Assembly (NCBI RefSeq): GCF_009738185.1
Contig: NZ_CP046509.1
Coordinates: 1,553,501 to 1,617,500, forward strand
Direction: 5' to 3'
Origin: Erwinia sorbitola
GTDB taxonomy: Bacteria; Pseudomonadota; Gammaproteobacteria; Enterobacterales; Enterobacteriaceae
Length of the DNA: 64,000 nucleotides
Made by a program: the position numbers and the translations under genes. The notes under the pieces are model-generated. The model saw only the letters and a list, made by a program, of their open reading frames with translations, searched no databases and was not told the origin of the DNA. How positions within the stretch are numbered: position 1 is the stretch's first letter; each line of letters begins with the position of its first letter. This document shows, piece after piece, positions 8,829 to 16,401 of the stretch.

Positions 8829-8912
8829 CATAACGAACGAAATTTCCATTATAATGAACGTAGTTTAAAATAAGGTCAATACGAACGTTTTGTTCGTTTT
8901 ATCGAACGGTAA
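8829..8912. promoter_or_regulatory. Divergent control region with repeated GAACG operators
   Basis: The 103 bp gap between azlC and the XRE-cupin gene holds four GAACG boxes, at about 8833, 8854, 8883 and 8904. One is a clean inverted repeat, ACGAAC-5-GTTCGT, at 8881-8897. A minus-strand promoter (TTGACC, 17 bases, CATTAT) fits azlC transcription and would be covered by these boxes. The likely ligand is the divergent XRE regulator, autoregulating and repressing azlCD. This is inference from layout. Confidence 0.6.
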
Positions 8913-8920
8913 GGTGAGAA

Positions 8921-9469
8921 ATGACACAGCCCATTGCGATAATTGCACAAAGTTTAATCCGGGAGCGTACGCTGGCTGGCCTGTCGCTGGCCGAAGTCGC
9001 CAGGAGGGCGAATATTGCGAAATCGACGCTGTCGCAGCTGGAAGCCGGGAATGGTAATCCCAGCCTGGAAACGCTGTGGGCGCTCTGCGTTGCGCTGAAT
9101 ATTCCGTTTGCGAAACTGCTGGAACCTGTGAGTCATCAAACTCAGGTAATACGGCGTGGCGAAGGGATGAAAGTGGTGGCCGGAGAGGCCAACTATCAGG
9201 CGATCTTACTGGCCAGCTGCCCGCCCGGAGCGCGGCGCGATATCTATTTGCTGATGGCACAACCCGGCGCAGATCGTCTGTCGCAGCCCCACCTTGTTGG
9301 CTCGGTGGAGCATATTATCGTGACGCAGGGGCGCGCCCTGGTAGGACTTAAGGATGCCCCGGAAACTCTGGAGCCTGGAGATTACATCTGCTATCCCGGC
9401 GACCGCGAACATATCTTTAAGGCGCTGGAACCGGACACGCTGGCGCTGCTGGTGTCGGAGCAGGGATAG
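8921..9469 (+). CDS. XRE-family regulator with C-terminal cupin domain
   Basis: A 182-residue transcription factor. An N-terminal helix-turn-helix of the XRE/Cro type lies at about residues 8-62 (LSLAEVARRANIAKSTLSQL is the recognition core). A cupin sensor domain lies at about 105-180 (HLVGSVEHIIVTQG then DYICYPGDREHIFKAL). Such proteins repress nearby genes and respond to small molecules. A GTAAGGTGAG ribosome site precedes the ATG. It is divergent from azlCD, so it is the probable regulator of that exporter. Confidence 0.9.
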   Translation: MTQPIAIIAQSLIRERTLAGLSLAEVARRANIAKSTLSQLEAGNGNPSLETLWALCVALNIPFAKLLEPVSHQTQVIRRGEGMKVVAGEANYQAILLASCPPGARRDIYLLMAQPGADRLSQPHLVGSVEHIIVTQGRALVGLKDAPETLEPGDYICYPGDREHIFKALEPDTLALLVSEQG

Positions 9470-9555
9470 AGGGGTAGCGGGTATGCAAGGACGCTGCTTC
9501 TCCCTTATTCTGTCCATCTCTGAGTGCGTGACTGAGCACATTAAATTAAGTTGTT

Positions 9556-9637
9556 AATGACTCGGGGTGCCGTTCCTTTCCAAAGCGACGGCTGAGAAAA
9601 ACCCGCATAATCTGAACTGGATAATGCCAGCGTAGGG
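9556..9637 (+). promoter_or_regulatory. Second (upstream) copy of the TPP riboswitch aptamer
   Basis: This 82-base copy of the thi-box matches the thiM leader copy at 12573-12654 except for three bases near 9608-9611, where TAAT replaces ACAC. That change falls in the conserved ACCTGA segment of TPP aptamers. It keeps CTCGGGGTGCC, GGCTGAGA, ACCCG and GGATAATGCCAGCGTAGGG. No thiamin gene follows; an integrase remnant does. It marks the left edge of the inserted island and may be non-functional. Confidence 0.88.
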
Positions 9638-9655
9638 GCCGAAATTCGGCCTACT
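9633..9655. repeat. REP-like palindrome fused to the upstream riboswitch copy
   Basis: The last bases of the aptamer (GCGTAGGG) run into GGCCGAAATTCGGCC and TAC, giving a palindrome with a GTAG head like the REP elements elsewhere in the window. The overlap with the riboswitch end may be chance or a REP insertion. Confidence 0.45.
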
Positions 9656-9665
9656 GATCATGACA

Positions 9666-9697
9666 TTGACTCTCTTTTTGTCGGTACGTAATGCACT
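9666..9697. repeat. Imperfect direct repeat, left copy
   Basis: Begins TTGACTCTCTTTTTGTCGG and ends GTAATGCACT. It pairs with 9853-9883; the two flank the integrase fragment and align over about 31 bases with a few mismatches and one gap. Confidence 0.6.
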
Positions 9698-9720
9698 TGA
9701 GGTACAAAAAGGGTGTATTT

Positions 9721-9885
9721 ATGGGGCACAAAACTCTTCCATACACGTTTCAACCAAACGGTAATTACTCTCTACAGGTCTGGCTTTCATATGGCAGGAT
9801 GTATAAAAAATCACTCCTTACTGATAGTTATGGCGAAGCCTTGCTCATGAAGTTGACTCTATTTTTTCCGTCCGTAATGCACTAA
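9721..9885 (+). pseudogene. Truncated integrase (N-terminal fragment)
   Basis: From the ATG at 9721 the frame reads MGHKTLPYTFQPNGNYSLQV, then YKKSLLTDSYGEALLM. This resembles the N-terminal arm-binding/SAM-like segment of phage-type tyrosine recombinases (a basic start, then a short beta-hairpin, then 'SL-TDSY-EA'). The match is by eye only. The frame stops after about 54 residues, where the second direct repeat begins, and no catalytic domain with the R-H-R-Y residues follows. It lies just inside the left riboswitch copy, where an island integrase would be expected. Confidence 0.5.
9853..9883. repeat. Imperfect direct repeat, right copy
   Basis: TTGACTCTATTTTTTCCGTC leading to GTAATGCACT, matching 9666-9697. 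It coincides with the point where the integrase reading frame breaks off, so it may mark a deletion or insertion junction. Confidence 0.6.
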
Positions 9886-9913
9886 GCAGTCTGACAAGTG
9901 GTAAAAATGGATA

Positions 9914-10057
9914 ATGTTTTTATTGGTATATAAAGGAGCCATAAGAGGTGAGCTCGAAAAGCTGGAAAAGTCACAGATAAAATCTGATGTAGGCAGCCAG
10001 CGTCACTACTTCCTGATAGCCGAGGGAGGGCTGGTGAAAACGCACAATATTACCTGA
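9914..10057 (+). CDS. Small frame of unknown function in the islet, possibly a remnant
   Basis: A 47-residue frame, MFLLVYKGAIRGELEKLEKS and onward, ending in GGLVKTHNIT. I do not recognise it. The ATG has no clear ribosome site. The surrounding 9886-10387 stretch contains further broken frames (for example a 20-residue one at about 10151) and nothing else I can name. It is most likely debris of an older mobile element. Confidence 0.25.
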   Translation: MFLLVYKGAIRGELEKLEKSQIKSDVGSQRHYFLIAEGGLVKTHNIT

Positions 10058-10387
10058 CGGGTCTTTATCCATCCGAAGATAATCGGATGGGGGGGAATTA
10101 CGTTAATATTTAGTGGAAAGAGCGGATTTTCAGAAGTGGCAGGTACGAACATGACTAAGCCAGGCAAAGTGTTTGCGGATCTACGTGAGCAAGCCAGCAG
10201 TTTTTTTCTGTGATGGCTGGTTCGGTGAAAACCCCTTTGTACCTACAGCAGACCACGAAAAATCTGAGGGATCACTAAATGCTATTTTACATGCGTTGTC
10301 TTATCTTCATTATATTATGTCTCGATGGAATTGATTGGGCGTTAGTAAATGGCCAAACTTCATGTTTGGCTATATGCTGTATTAAGC

Positions 10388-10810
10388 CTAAATGAAAGGT
10401 GGTAAGTAAAAAACTGATAGCATCATGAATAATAAAACAATTCCAATAATAGAGAGTCGTGCTTTTATACGTAACCAATCGGTGTACTGATTGGGAAGTT
10501 CTTTAATGAAGCGGATTTGTTCGTTATCCATTTCTCTGGTATAGAATGAGTTTTCCTTAAAGTATAAGGCCTTGATAAAAAACGCATCACGCATAAACGA
10601 AAAAAAAGACCCTCCATTTTTATAAATTAAAACTTCTGCTGGTTCCGTTCCAAATTTATCAACAAATAGCGAGCAGAGTGTAATGAACTTATCCTTCGTA
10701 ACTCTGTTGTGAACAACTGAAATAACACCATTAAGTATAAGACATAAACACAATACTACTCCAATTTCATTTTGGTGCATAACTATAAAATCAATGACCG
10801 AAGGTATCAT
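10388..10810 (-). CDS. Candidate immunity protein for the PAAR toxin, two membrane helices
   Basis: A 140-residue protein immediately downstream of the PAAR toxin on the same strand. The chosen start at 10810 overlaps the last 20 bases of the toxin gene in another frame and has GGAG about 9 bases upstream. The frame extends 18 codons further up, inside the toxin. Two hydrophobic helices are visible, near residues 15-34 (IGVVLCLCLILNGVISVV) and near the C-terminus (IIGIVLLFMMLSVFYLPPF), with a charged domain of about 80 residues between them. Inner-membrane immunity proteins of this shape protect against pore-forming toxins. No family match is recognised; the role is inferred from position and topology. 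Confidence 0.6.
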   Translation of the reverse strand: MIPSVIDFIVMHQNEIGVVLCLCLILNGVISVVHNRVTKDKFITLCSLFVDKFGTEPAEVLIYKNGGSFFSFMRDAFFIKALYFKENSFYTREMDNEQIRFIKELPNQYTDWLRIKARLSIIGIVLLFMMLSVFYLPPFI

Positions 10811-12158
10811 ACAGCTGTTCTCCACTCCATTCGCCAAATACACCACCGGCGCTACTCCCCGCATAGCCCAAACTTGTGCCGGCTATCACGATACAAATAA
10901 GCCCGCCAACACCAGCAGTACCTGCGCCGATAGCAACGCAAAGAGGCATAGCTAAAGCTCCTCCAGCAACACCAACGCTAGTACCTAATGCAAAACTACC
11001 TATTTCTGTGTACTTCTTCTTAGTACATTCAGCCTCACGACCCACCGAACAGGCCTCATTGATTTCATTCATGGAATGAACTGCACTGAACGCTATTCCA
11101 ATATATCCGGTATAACGCATTGCTTTTACATATTTAGCAGCACGCTCGATATGTGTTGCGTAACCTTCTATATCGCCGACTCCTGCCTTATTCCATTTAT
11201 GCGTGATCGAACTGGTTGATAAACCGAGTGCATTTTTTAATTTAGTATACTCACCGAGTTTCATAGCCTTATTCAGGAAGCCGAATTTAAGCACTGATTC
11301 AAGCTCTTTAAACAACTGGCTGCGTTTCACGTAAAATTGTTCACCGATTAACGCACCTCGCGTTATGTAGGTATTTTTATATGTTGTCTGAATCTCTTTG
11401 AGAATTTTTTCGATATTCTCAAAATATTTTCCTACCGGGTCGGCTGCAAGTCCAATGCCTTTATCAGCAATGTTAGAAAAGTTGGCAATGGTTGCATAAT
11501 GCTTATGCAGGAAATTAGCTTCTTCATACGTCAGCGGATCAAGGGCCGCATCAACCCGCGCTTTTGCCTGCTGCATGTGGAGTATTTGTTCGCTGTCCTG
11601 TTTTTCAGGATCAACAATCAGCAGAATAGAACCGGCTTTGTATTCCTTACCTGTACCGTTAAGTAAGCGATAAAGTTCTCGCGTCCCATCAGGTTGAACA
11701 CCTGCAAACAAAGTGTTTTCGAAAGAGTCAGTGGTTGATTGTTGCGGAATCAGGCAGAAACCAGCATCTACACCCGTGCGCTTTTTCTTAGCAGTTTGGT
11801 CGCGCTGCTCCGGATCTGTTGGTGTTGTTGCCCATGTGGTTCTGGGGGGCGCATTGATCTGAACTGTGTCTGGTGCAATCAGGAAGTTTGTACCATTCGG
11901 ACAGCTACAAACGATAGGGGAACCATCTACTGCGGCATCCACACCCTCGTTTGATTGCCTGTAATCACCGGAAGCAATAAACCCAATTTCCCCACATTTA
12001 GGGCAGGGGGACGTTTTGTCTCCAATAAACAGTTGTAATTTACCCATAACGGTGATGCCTGATCTGCCTGCATAGCATTCAGAACCCGTAGAGGTTTTAT
12101 CACCATCAAGGCCAACGTTCCTACCGTGAACGATGCAGCCTCTATTAACCGATGCCAT
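10791..12158 (-). CDS. PAAR-domain type VI secretion effector with hydrophobic glycine-rich toxin end
   Basis: A 455-residue protein. The start at 12158 has an AGGAG site 7 bases upstream; the frame runs on to 12281 without a better start. Residues 1 to about 95 form a PAAR spike-tip domain (MASVNRGCIVHGRNVGLDGD, then a cysteine pair CPKC and CSC). Residues about 95-370 are a mixed helical linker. The last 80 or so residues are strongly hydrophobic and full of Gly/Ala with GxxxG-type spacing (GAGTAGVGGLICIVIAGTSL), suggesting membrane insertion. PAAR proteins cap the VgrG spike and deliver C-terminal toxins. No other T6SS gene is in the window, so this is an orphan effector. The pore-forming mode is inference. 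Confidence 0.72.
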   Translation of the reverse strand: MASVNRGCIVHGRNVGLDGDKTSTGSECYAGRSGITVMGKLQLFIGDKTSPCPKCGEIGFIASGDYRQSNEGVDAAVDGSPIVCSCPNGTNFLIAPDTVQINAPPRTTWATTPTDPEQRDQTAKKKRTGVDAGFCLIPQQSTTDSFENTLFAGVQPDGTRELYRLLNGTGKEYKAGSILLIVDPEKQDSEQILHMQQAKARVDAALDPLTYEEANFLHKHYATIANFSNIADKGIGLAADPVGKYFENIEKILKEIQTTYKNTYITRGALIGEQFYVKRSQLFKELESVLKFGFLNKAMKLGEYTKLKNALGLSTSSITHKWNKAGVGDIEGYATHIERAAKYVKAMRYTGYIGIAFSAVHSMNEINEACSVGREAECTKKKYTEIGSFALGTSVGVAGGALAMPLCVAIGAGTAGVGGLICIVIAGTSLGYAGSSAGGVFGEWSGEQLYDTFGH

Positions 12159-12572
12159 CGTCAATCTCCTTATTTCAAAAACTATCTGCAACAATTCCCC
12201 GCCACTGCCTCCTTTTCTCAAATGCTGCCAGCATGTCGGAAGATAGTTTATAGGTATATTGCTGCATAAATCCCTATGCATGTTTGGTAGATAATAGCTG
12301 TGATTATTTTACAAATAATATTCACACAAGCAACAAGTATCAGGATTAAATAAATCTACGTTTCGTTGATTTTTTTACCTGTATGTTGAACAACGCACAA
12401 CAGAAATATCGAAGACCGTCAGGAAGGGTTTTATTTTTCGACGGAAGGCACTTAAAGACACCTTCTGGTTTATGTATGGGATTGCCAAAAGAGAAAGTCT
12501 TAACCGGGCTGGCAAGCTTGCATCCACAAGCGACTTCCCCTAATCTGGCAAAAAGTATAGAGATTCTATCTA

Positions 12573-12654
12573 AATGACTCGGGGTGCCGTTCCTTTCCAA
12601 AGCGACGGCTGAGAAAAACCCGCAACACCTGAACTGGATAATGCCAGCGTAGGG
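12573..12654 (+). promoter_or_regulatory. TPP riboswitch of thiMD
   Basis: A complete thi-box aptamer: CTCGGGGTGCC, GGCTGAGA, ACCCG, then CACCTGAACTGGATAATGCC and AGCGTAGGGAAG. Downstream, CCGGCATCGCC can pair with a GATCGCCGG arm just before the thiM ribosome site (GGGAGACAAT), which fits translational control: TPP binding hides the ribosome site of thiM. The sequence before it belongs to the islet, so the original promoter may have been displaced. Confidence 0.96.
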
Positions 12655-12706
12655 AAGTCAGATGCCTGACCGGCATCGCCTTCTTGATCGCCGGTTGGGA
12701 GACAAT

Positions 12707-13498
12707 ATGATCCAACCTCAACACCACAGCCATGCTGATGTGGCCCACTCTCTGAAGCAGTATCAACAACAATCCCCCCTGATTCACTGCATGACCAACG
12801 ATGTGGTTCAGACCTTTACTGCCAACGTACTGCTGGCGCTGGGTGCTTCCCCGGCAATGGTGATCGATGCGGAAGAAGCTGCGCAGTTCAGCGCTATTGC
12901 CGATGCGCTGCTGATTAACGTCGGAACCCTGACGCGCGATCGCAGTGGCGCAATGCTGGCAGCAATTAAGGCTGCTAACGCAGCCGGACGTCCATGGACA
13001 TTGGATCCGGTTGCGGCAGGCGCTCTGGATTTCCGTACCACCTTCTGCCATCAGGCTCTTGCGCTCAAGCCTGCCGCTATACGCGGTAATGCCTCGGAAA
13101 TTATGGCGCTGGCAAAGCTGGAGGTCAGCGGGCGGGGCGTGGATAGCCAGCATTCATCGACAGCGGCATTACAGGCGGCGTTGCTGCTGGCTGCTGAAAC
13201 CGGCGCGGTGGTGGCGGTGACGGGTGAAGTCGATTTTGTGACCGACGGCGTGCGCATTATCAGTGTGCACGGCGGTTCACCGCTAATGACGCGTGTGGTG
13301 GGTACGGGTTGTGCGCTGTCGGCGGTGGTGGCTGGATTTGCTGCACTGCCGGGCGATCGGCTGCTTCATATTGCCAGTGCCTGCCGCGTGGTGGCGCTGG
13401 CGGGAGAGCGCGCAGCAGCGGTGGCACAGGGGACGGGCAGCTTTATTCCCGCATTTCTCGATGCTCTCTATCAACTGCATCCGGAGGGGCTGGTATGA
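12707..13498 (+). CDS. thiM: Hydroxyethylthiazole kinase
   Basis: Phosphorylates 4-methyl-5-(2-hydroxyethyl)thiazole for thiamin salvage. The product is 263 residues from the ATG at 12707, which has GGGAG 6 bases upstream. An in-frame ATG at 12662 would add 15 residues that lie in the riboswitch expression platform, so it is rejected. Family marks are all present: PLIHCMTNDVVQTFTANVLL, LLINVGTLT, WTLDPVAAGAL, AIRGNASEIMAL and the active-site VVGTGCALSAVVAGF with the catalytic Cys. It overlaps thiD by 4 bases and is controlled by the TPP riboswitch. Confidence 0.97.
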   Translation: MIQPQHHSHADVAHSLKQYQQQSPLIHCMTNDVVQTFTANVLLALGASPAMVIDAEEAAQFSAIADALLINVGTLTRDRSGAMLAAIKAANAAGRPWTLDPVAAGALDFRTTFCHQALALKPAAIRGNASEIMALAKLEVSGRGVDSQHSSTAALQAALLLAAETGAVVAVTGEVDFVTDGVRIISVHGGSPLMTRVVGTGCALSAVVAGFAALPGDRLLHIASACRVVALAGERAAAVAQGTGSFIPAFLDALYQLHPEGLV

Positions 13499-14295
13499 AA
13501 CGCATTAACGCCATGACTATTGCCGGAACCGATCCAAGCGGTGGTGCCGGGATCCAGGCCGACCTCAAAGCCTTCTCCGCGCTGGGTGCCTATGGCACCA
13601 GCGTTATTACGGCGCTGGTGGCGCAAAATACCACCGGCGTGCAGTCGGTCTATCGCATTGAACCAGAATTTGTCGCAGCACAGCTCGATTCTGTGCTGTC
13701 GGATGTGCGTATTGATACCATCAAGATCGGTATGCTGGCTGAAAGCGCCATTGTCGAGGTGGTGGCCGATCGTCTTAAACAGACCTCCGTGCCCTGGGTG
13801 GTGCTGGATACGGTTATGCTGGCAAAAAGTGGCGATCCGCTGCTCTCTGCCGAGGCTGTTACCACTCTGCGTGAGCGCCTGCTACCCCTGGCTTCCCTGA
13901 TTACGCCCAATCTGCCCGAAGCCGCTGCGCTGCTGGCCTGCGATCCGGCACGCAACGAGCAGGAGATGCGAGAGCAGGGGCGGGCGCTGCTGGCATCAGG
14001 CTGTCAGGCGGTGCTGATGAAGGGCGGCCATCTCAGCGACTCGGAAAGCCCGGACTGGCTGTTTACCCGGCAGCTGGAGCAGCGCTTTACCGCTCCACGT
14101 ATTAACACCCGCAACACACACGGCACCGGCTGTTCGCTATCGGCGGCGCTGGCGGCGCTGCGCCCGCGTCATGATGACTGGGTAAGTACGATGCAGGCGG
14201 CCAGGCACTGGTTGCAGGGGGCACTGGAGCAGGCAGACTCGCTGGAGGTAGGGCACGGACACGGGCCGGTACATCATTTTCATCAGTGGTGGTAA
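13495..14295 (+). CDS. thiD: Hydroxymethylpyrimidine/phosphomethylpyrimidine kinase
   Basis: Phosphorylates HMP and HMP-phosphate to HMP diphosphate, which thiamin-phosphate synthase joins to the thiazole made by ThiM. It is 266 residues, the same as E. coli ThiD. The ribokinase-type fold is seen in TIAGTDPSGGAGIQADLKAF near the start, the conserved KIGMLAE, the TPNLPEA stretch and NTHGTGCSLSAALAAL with the catalytic Cys. The ATG overlaps the thiM stop (ATGA), so translation is coupled and both share the riboswitch. The frame is also open upstream, but that part is only the thiM shadow. Confidence 0.97.
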   Translation: MKRINAMTIAGTDPSGGAGIQADLKAFSALGAYGTSVITALVAQNTTGVQSVYRIEPEFVAAQLDSVLSDVRIDTIKIGMLAESAIVEVVADRLKQTSVPWVVLDTVMLAKSGDPLLSAEAVTTLRERLLPLASLITPNLPEAAALLACDPARNEQEMREQGRALLASGCQAVLMKGGHLSDSESPDWLFTRQLEQRFTAPRINTRNTHGTGCSLSAALAALRPRHDDWVSTMQAARHWLQGALEQADSLEVGHGHGPVHHFHQWW

Positions 14296-14440
14296 GAGGC
14301 AGCGCTCTTTCGTGCGGTTAGTTGTGAAAAATGGAGTTAGCAATTTGCCTTAATCACTGTTTTGGGGCCACGCTGTTAGGGTCAGAAAACTGACCAGCGG
14401 ATCCTGAAGAGGATCCTCACTCATTTTAACAGGAGTTATC

Positions 14441-15493
14441 ATGACGGACATCGTACAGTTATTGGGCAAAGAAGCAGACTCTCTTTTGCAACATCGCTGC
14501 ATGACTATTCCAGCGGACAACCTCTATCTTCCCGGGGCGGACTATGTGGATCGGGTAATGGTCGATAATAACCGTCCCCCGGCTGTTTTACGCAATATGC
14601 AAACCCTGTATAACACCGGACGTTTAGCCGGGACAGGTTACCTCTCTATCCTTCCCGTTGATCAGGGCGTCGAGCACTCGGCTGGTGCCTCATTTGCCGC
14701 TAATCCGCTCTATTTTGATCCGAAAAACATTGTGGAGCTGGCGATTGAAGCGGGCTGTAACTGCGTGGCATCCACCTATGGTGTGCTCGCCTCGGTCTCG
14801 CGCCGTTATGCGCATCGTATTCCTTTTATGGTCAAGCTGAACCATAACGAGACGCTGAGTTATCCCACGCAGTATGATCAGACGCTGTACGCCAGCGTTG
14901 AGCAGGCGTTTAACCTGGGCGCGGTGGCGGTTGGCGCGACCATCTACTTTGGCTCCGAGCAGTCACGGCGTCAGATTGAAGAGATTTCCGCAGCCTTCGA
15001 ACGCGCCCATGAGCTGGGCATGGTCACGGTGCTGTGGGCATACTTGCGTAATAACGACTTTAAAAAAGATGGTGTGGATTATCATGCCAGTGCCGATCTT
15101 ACCGGGCAGGCAAACCATCTTGCCGCCACCATTGGTGCCGATATTGTGAAGCAGAAGATGGCAGAAAATAACGGCGGTTATACAGCAGTAAAATTCGGCC
15201 ATACCGATGAGCGTGTTTACTCTACCCTGACTACCGATAATCCTATCGATCTGGTGCGTTACCAGCTGGCAAACTGCTATATGGGCCGGGCCGGGATGAT
15301 TAACTCCGGCGGGGCAGCGGCAGGGGATACCGATATCGCTGAATCTGTACGCACGGCGGTGATCAATAAGCGCGCCGGTGGGATGGGGCTGATTTTAGGA
15401 CGTAAAGCCTTTAAAAAATCGATGAAGGACGGAGTGGCGCTGATTAATTCGGTGCAGGATGTCTATCTGGCTAAAAACGTTACTATCGCCTGA
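14441..15493 (+). CDS. fbaB: Class I fructose-bisphosphate aldolase (DhnA type)
   Basis: Cleaves fructose 1,6-bisphosphate to glyceraldehyde 3-phosphate and DHAP through a Schiff base; in E. coli it is used mainly for gluconeogenic growth. It is 350 residues, the same as the E. coli enzyme. The Schiff-base lysine is Lys237 in GADIVKQKMAENNGGY. Other family stretches are LPVDQGVEHSAGASFA and NSGGAAAGDTDIAES. A CAGGAG ribosome site stands 7 bases before the ATG, and a small hairpin (GGATCCT/AGGATCC) lies in the leader. It is transcribed alone. Confidence 0.97.
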   Translation: MTDIVQLLGKEADSLLQHRCMTIPADNLYLPGADYVDRVMVDNNRPPAVLRNMQTLYNTGRLAGTGYLSILPVDQGVEHSAGASFAANPLYFDPKNIVELAIEAGCNCVASTYGVLASVSRRYAHRIPFMVKLNHNETLSYPTQYDQTLYASVEQAFNLGAVAVGATIYFGSEQSRRQIEEISAAFERAHELGMVTVLWAYLRNNDFKKDGVDYHASADLTGQANHLAATIGADIVKQKMAENNGGYTAVKFGHTDERVYSTLTTDNPIDLVRYQLANCYMGRAGMINSGGAAAGDTDIAESVRTAVINKRAGGMGLILGRKAFKKSMKDGVALINSVQDVYLAKNVTIA

Positions 15494-15514
15494 CAGGCTA
15501 TTTAACTGGCGATT

Positions 15515-15585
15515 TTGAACGCTGCCGTGCACCGATCCTCACGCACTGTATATACGCGATGGTTCCGGTGCGCTGGCAGCGTCCA
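15515..15585. repeat. Long imperfect inverted repeat after fbaB
   Basis: ACGCTGCCGTGCACCG near 15517 is matched by the complement of CGGTGCGCTGGCAGCGT near 15566-15582, with a loop of about 25 bases. It sits between the convergent fbaB and rspR-like genes. There is no T-tract; a folding or terminator role is possible but unproven. Confidence 0.4.
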
Positions 15586-15622
15586 TTCTGGTCACAGAGC
15601 AAATTTTACCGCAGAACAGGTT

Positions 15623-16309
15623 TTACAGCGCTTCAAACCACTCGCTGTTCTGTTCGGCAATCGGCGTGATGGAGAAAATCATCTCCTGTAAATGGCGGCG
15701 CAGCGCCTGCTCTGCGGCATCGGCATCTTTAGCGCACAGCGCCTGGTAAATCTGGCGGTGCTGTTCAATCAGACTTTCCGGCGGTGACACTTTACTTAGC
15801 GTCAGAAAGCGGACGCGATCCATCGTTGCTTTAATATTTTCCACTGTCTCCCACGCCAGTTCACAGCCTATGCTTTGTGCAATCAGGCGGTGAAATTCAT
15901 CGTCCAGCAGCAGAAATGCCTGACTGTCGTGGCGATCGGCTGCCAGCTTTTGTAATTGCAGATTATGTTCCAGCTCTGCCAGTCCGGCAGCGGTCGCTTC
16001 TGCGGCGGCACGGCGCACTACTGCCACTTCCACGGCTTCACGAATAAAACGACCGTCTGCCACGCGCTGGGCGGAAATCTTTCGTACAAATGTGCCGCGT
16101 TGCGGAAGAACCTGCACCAGACCCGCTTCTGCCAGTTTAATAAAGGCTTCACGTACCGGCTGACGTGAGACGTTAAAGCGCGTGGAAACCTCTTTTTCCG
16201 ACAGCAGGGAGCCGGGATGGATGGCGCAGGTGACAATATCCTGACGCAAAAAACGGTAAATCTGCTGATTTACCGGTTCACTGGCGGTGATGGTATAAAC
16301 GGTCGGCAT
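15623..16309 (-). CDS. rspR: GntR/FadR-type regulator, RspR (YdfH) homolog
   Basis: A 228-residue repressor with an N-terminal winged helix-turn-helix (LSEKEVSTRFNVSRQPVREA) and a C-terminal FCD ligand domain (residues about 90-220, with the metal-binding FHRLIA and later His residues). It resembles E. coli RspR/YdfH across its length, including the QQIYRFLRQDIV start and the final SEWFEAL. The start at 16309 (MPTVYTIT) has GGGAAG upstream; the frame runs on to 16354. It is the last gene of the rspA-rspB-MFS-ydfI-rspR operon and probably represses it. Confidence 0.9.
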   Translation of the reverse strand: MPTVYTITASEPVNQQIYRFLRQDIVTCAIHPGSLLSEKEVSTRFNVSRQPVREAFIKLAEAGLVQVLPQRGTFVRKISAQRVADGRFIREAVEVAVVRRAAAEATAAGLAELEHNLQLQKLAADRHDSQAFLLLDDEFHRLIAQSIGCELAWETVENIKATMDRVRFLTLSKVSPPESLIEQHRQIYQALCAKDADAAEQALRRHLQEMIFSITPIAEQNSEWFEAL

Positions 16310-16401
16310 TCGGCAACTTCCCTTTAACGGCGGGGCAACCGCCCGCCTGCACATGGCGTGAAAGCCTTCAGTCTAATCAGCCAGGCGCATCCGCGCCAGA
16401 G

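Larger units (their letters stand above)
9638..12572. mobile_element. Roughly 3 kb genomic islet inserted at the thiM riboswitch
   Basis: This segment lies between the two 82-base riboswitch copies, which are 3017 bases apart. It is visibly more AT-rich than its surroundings. It holds an integrase N-terminal remnant next to the left repeat, degenerate small frames, and a PAAR toxin with its immunity candidate. This layout (repeat, integrase, cargo, repeat) is what a tyrosine-recombinase island leaves behind, with the riboswitch sequence as attachment site. That interpretation is inference; a cargo insertion after local duplication is possible. Confidence 0.7.

Noticed and set aside
12383..12577. 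64-residue frame just before the thiM riboswitch, and an 84-residue one on the other strand
   Set aside because: Neither has a good ribosome site or a recognisable family. The plus-strand frame runs into the riboswitch. The 12282-12572 stretch is AT-rich with nothing that I can support.
13309..13494. Longer N-terminus for thiD
   Set aside because: The extra residues are thiM read in another frame; the ATG at 13495 overlaps the thiM stop and matches the family start.
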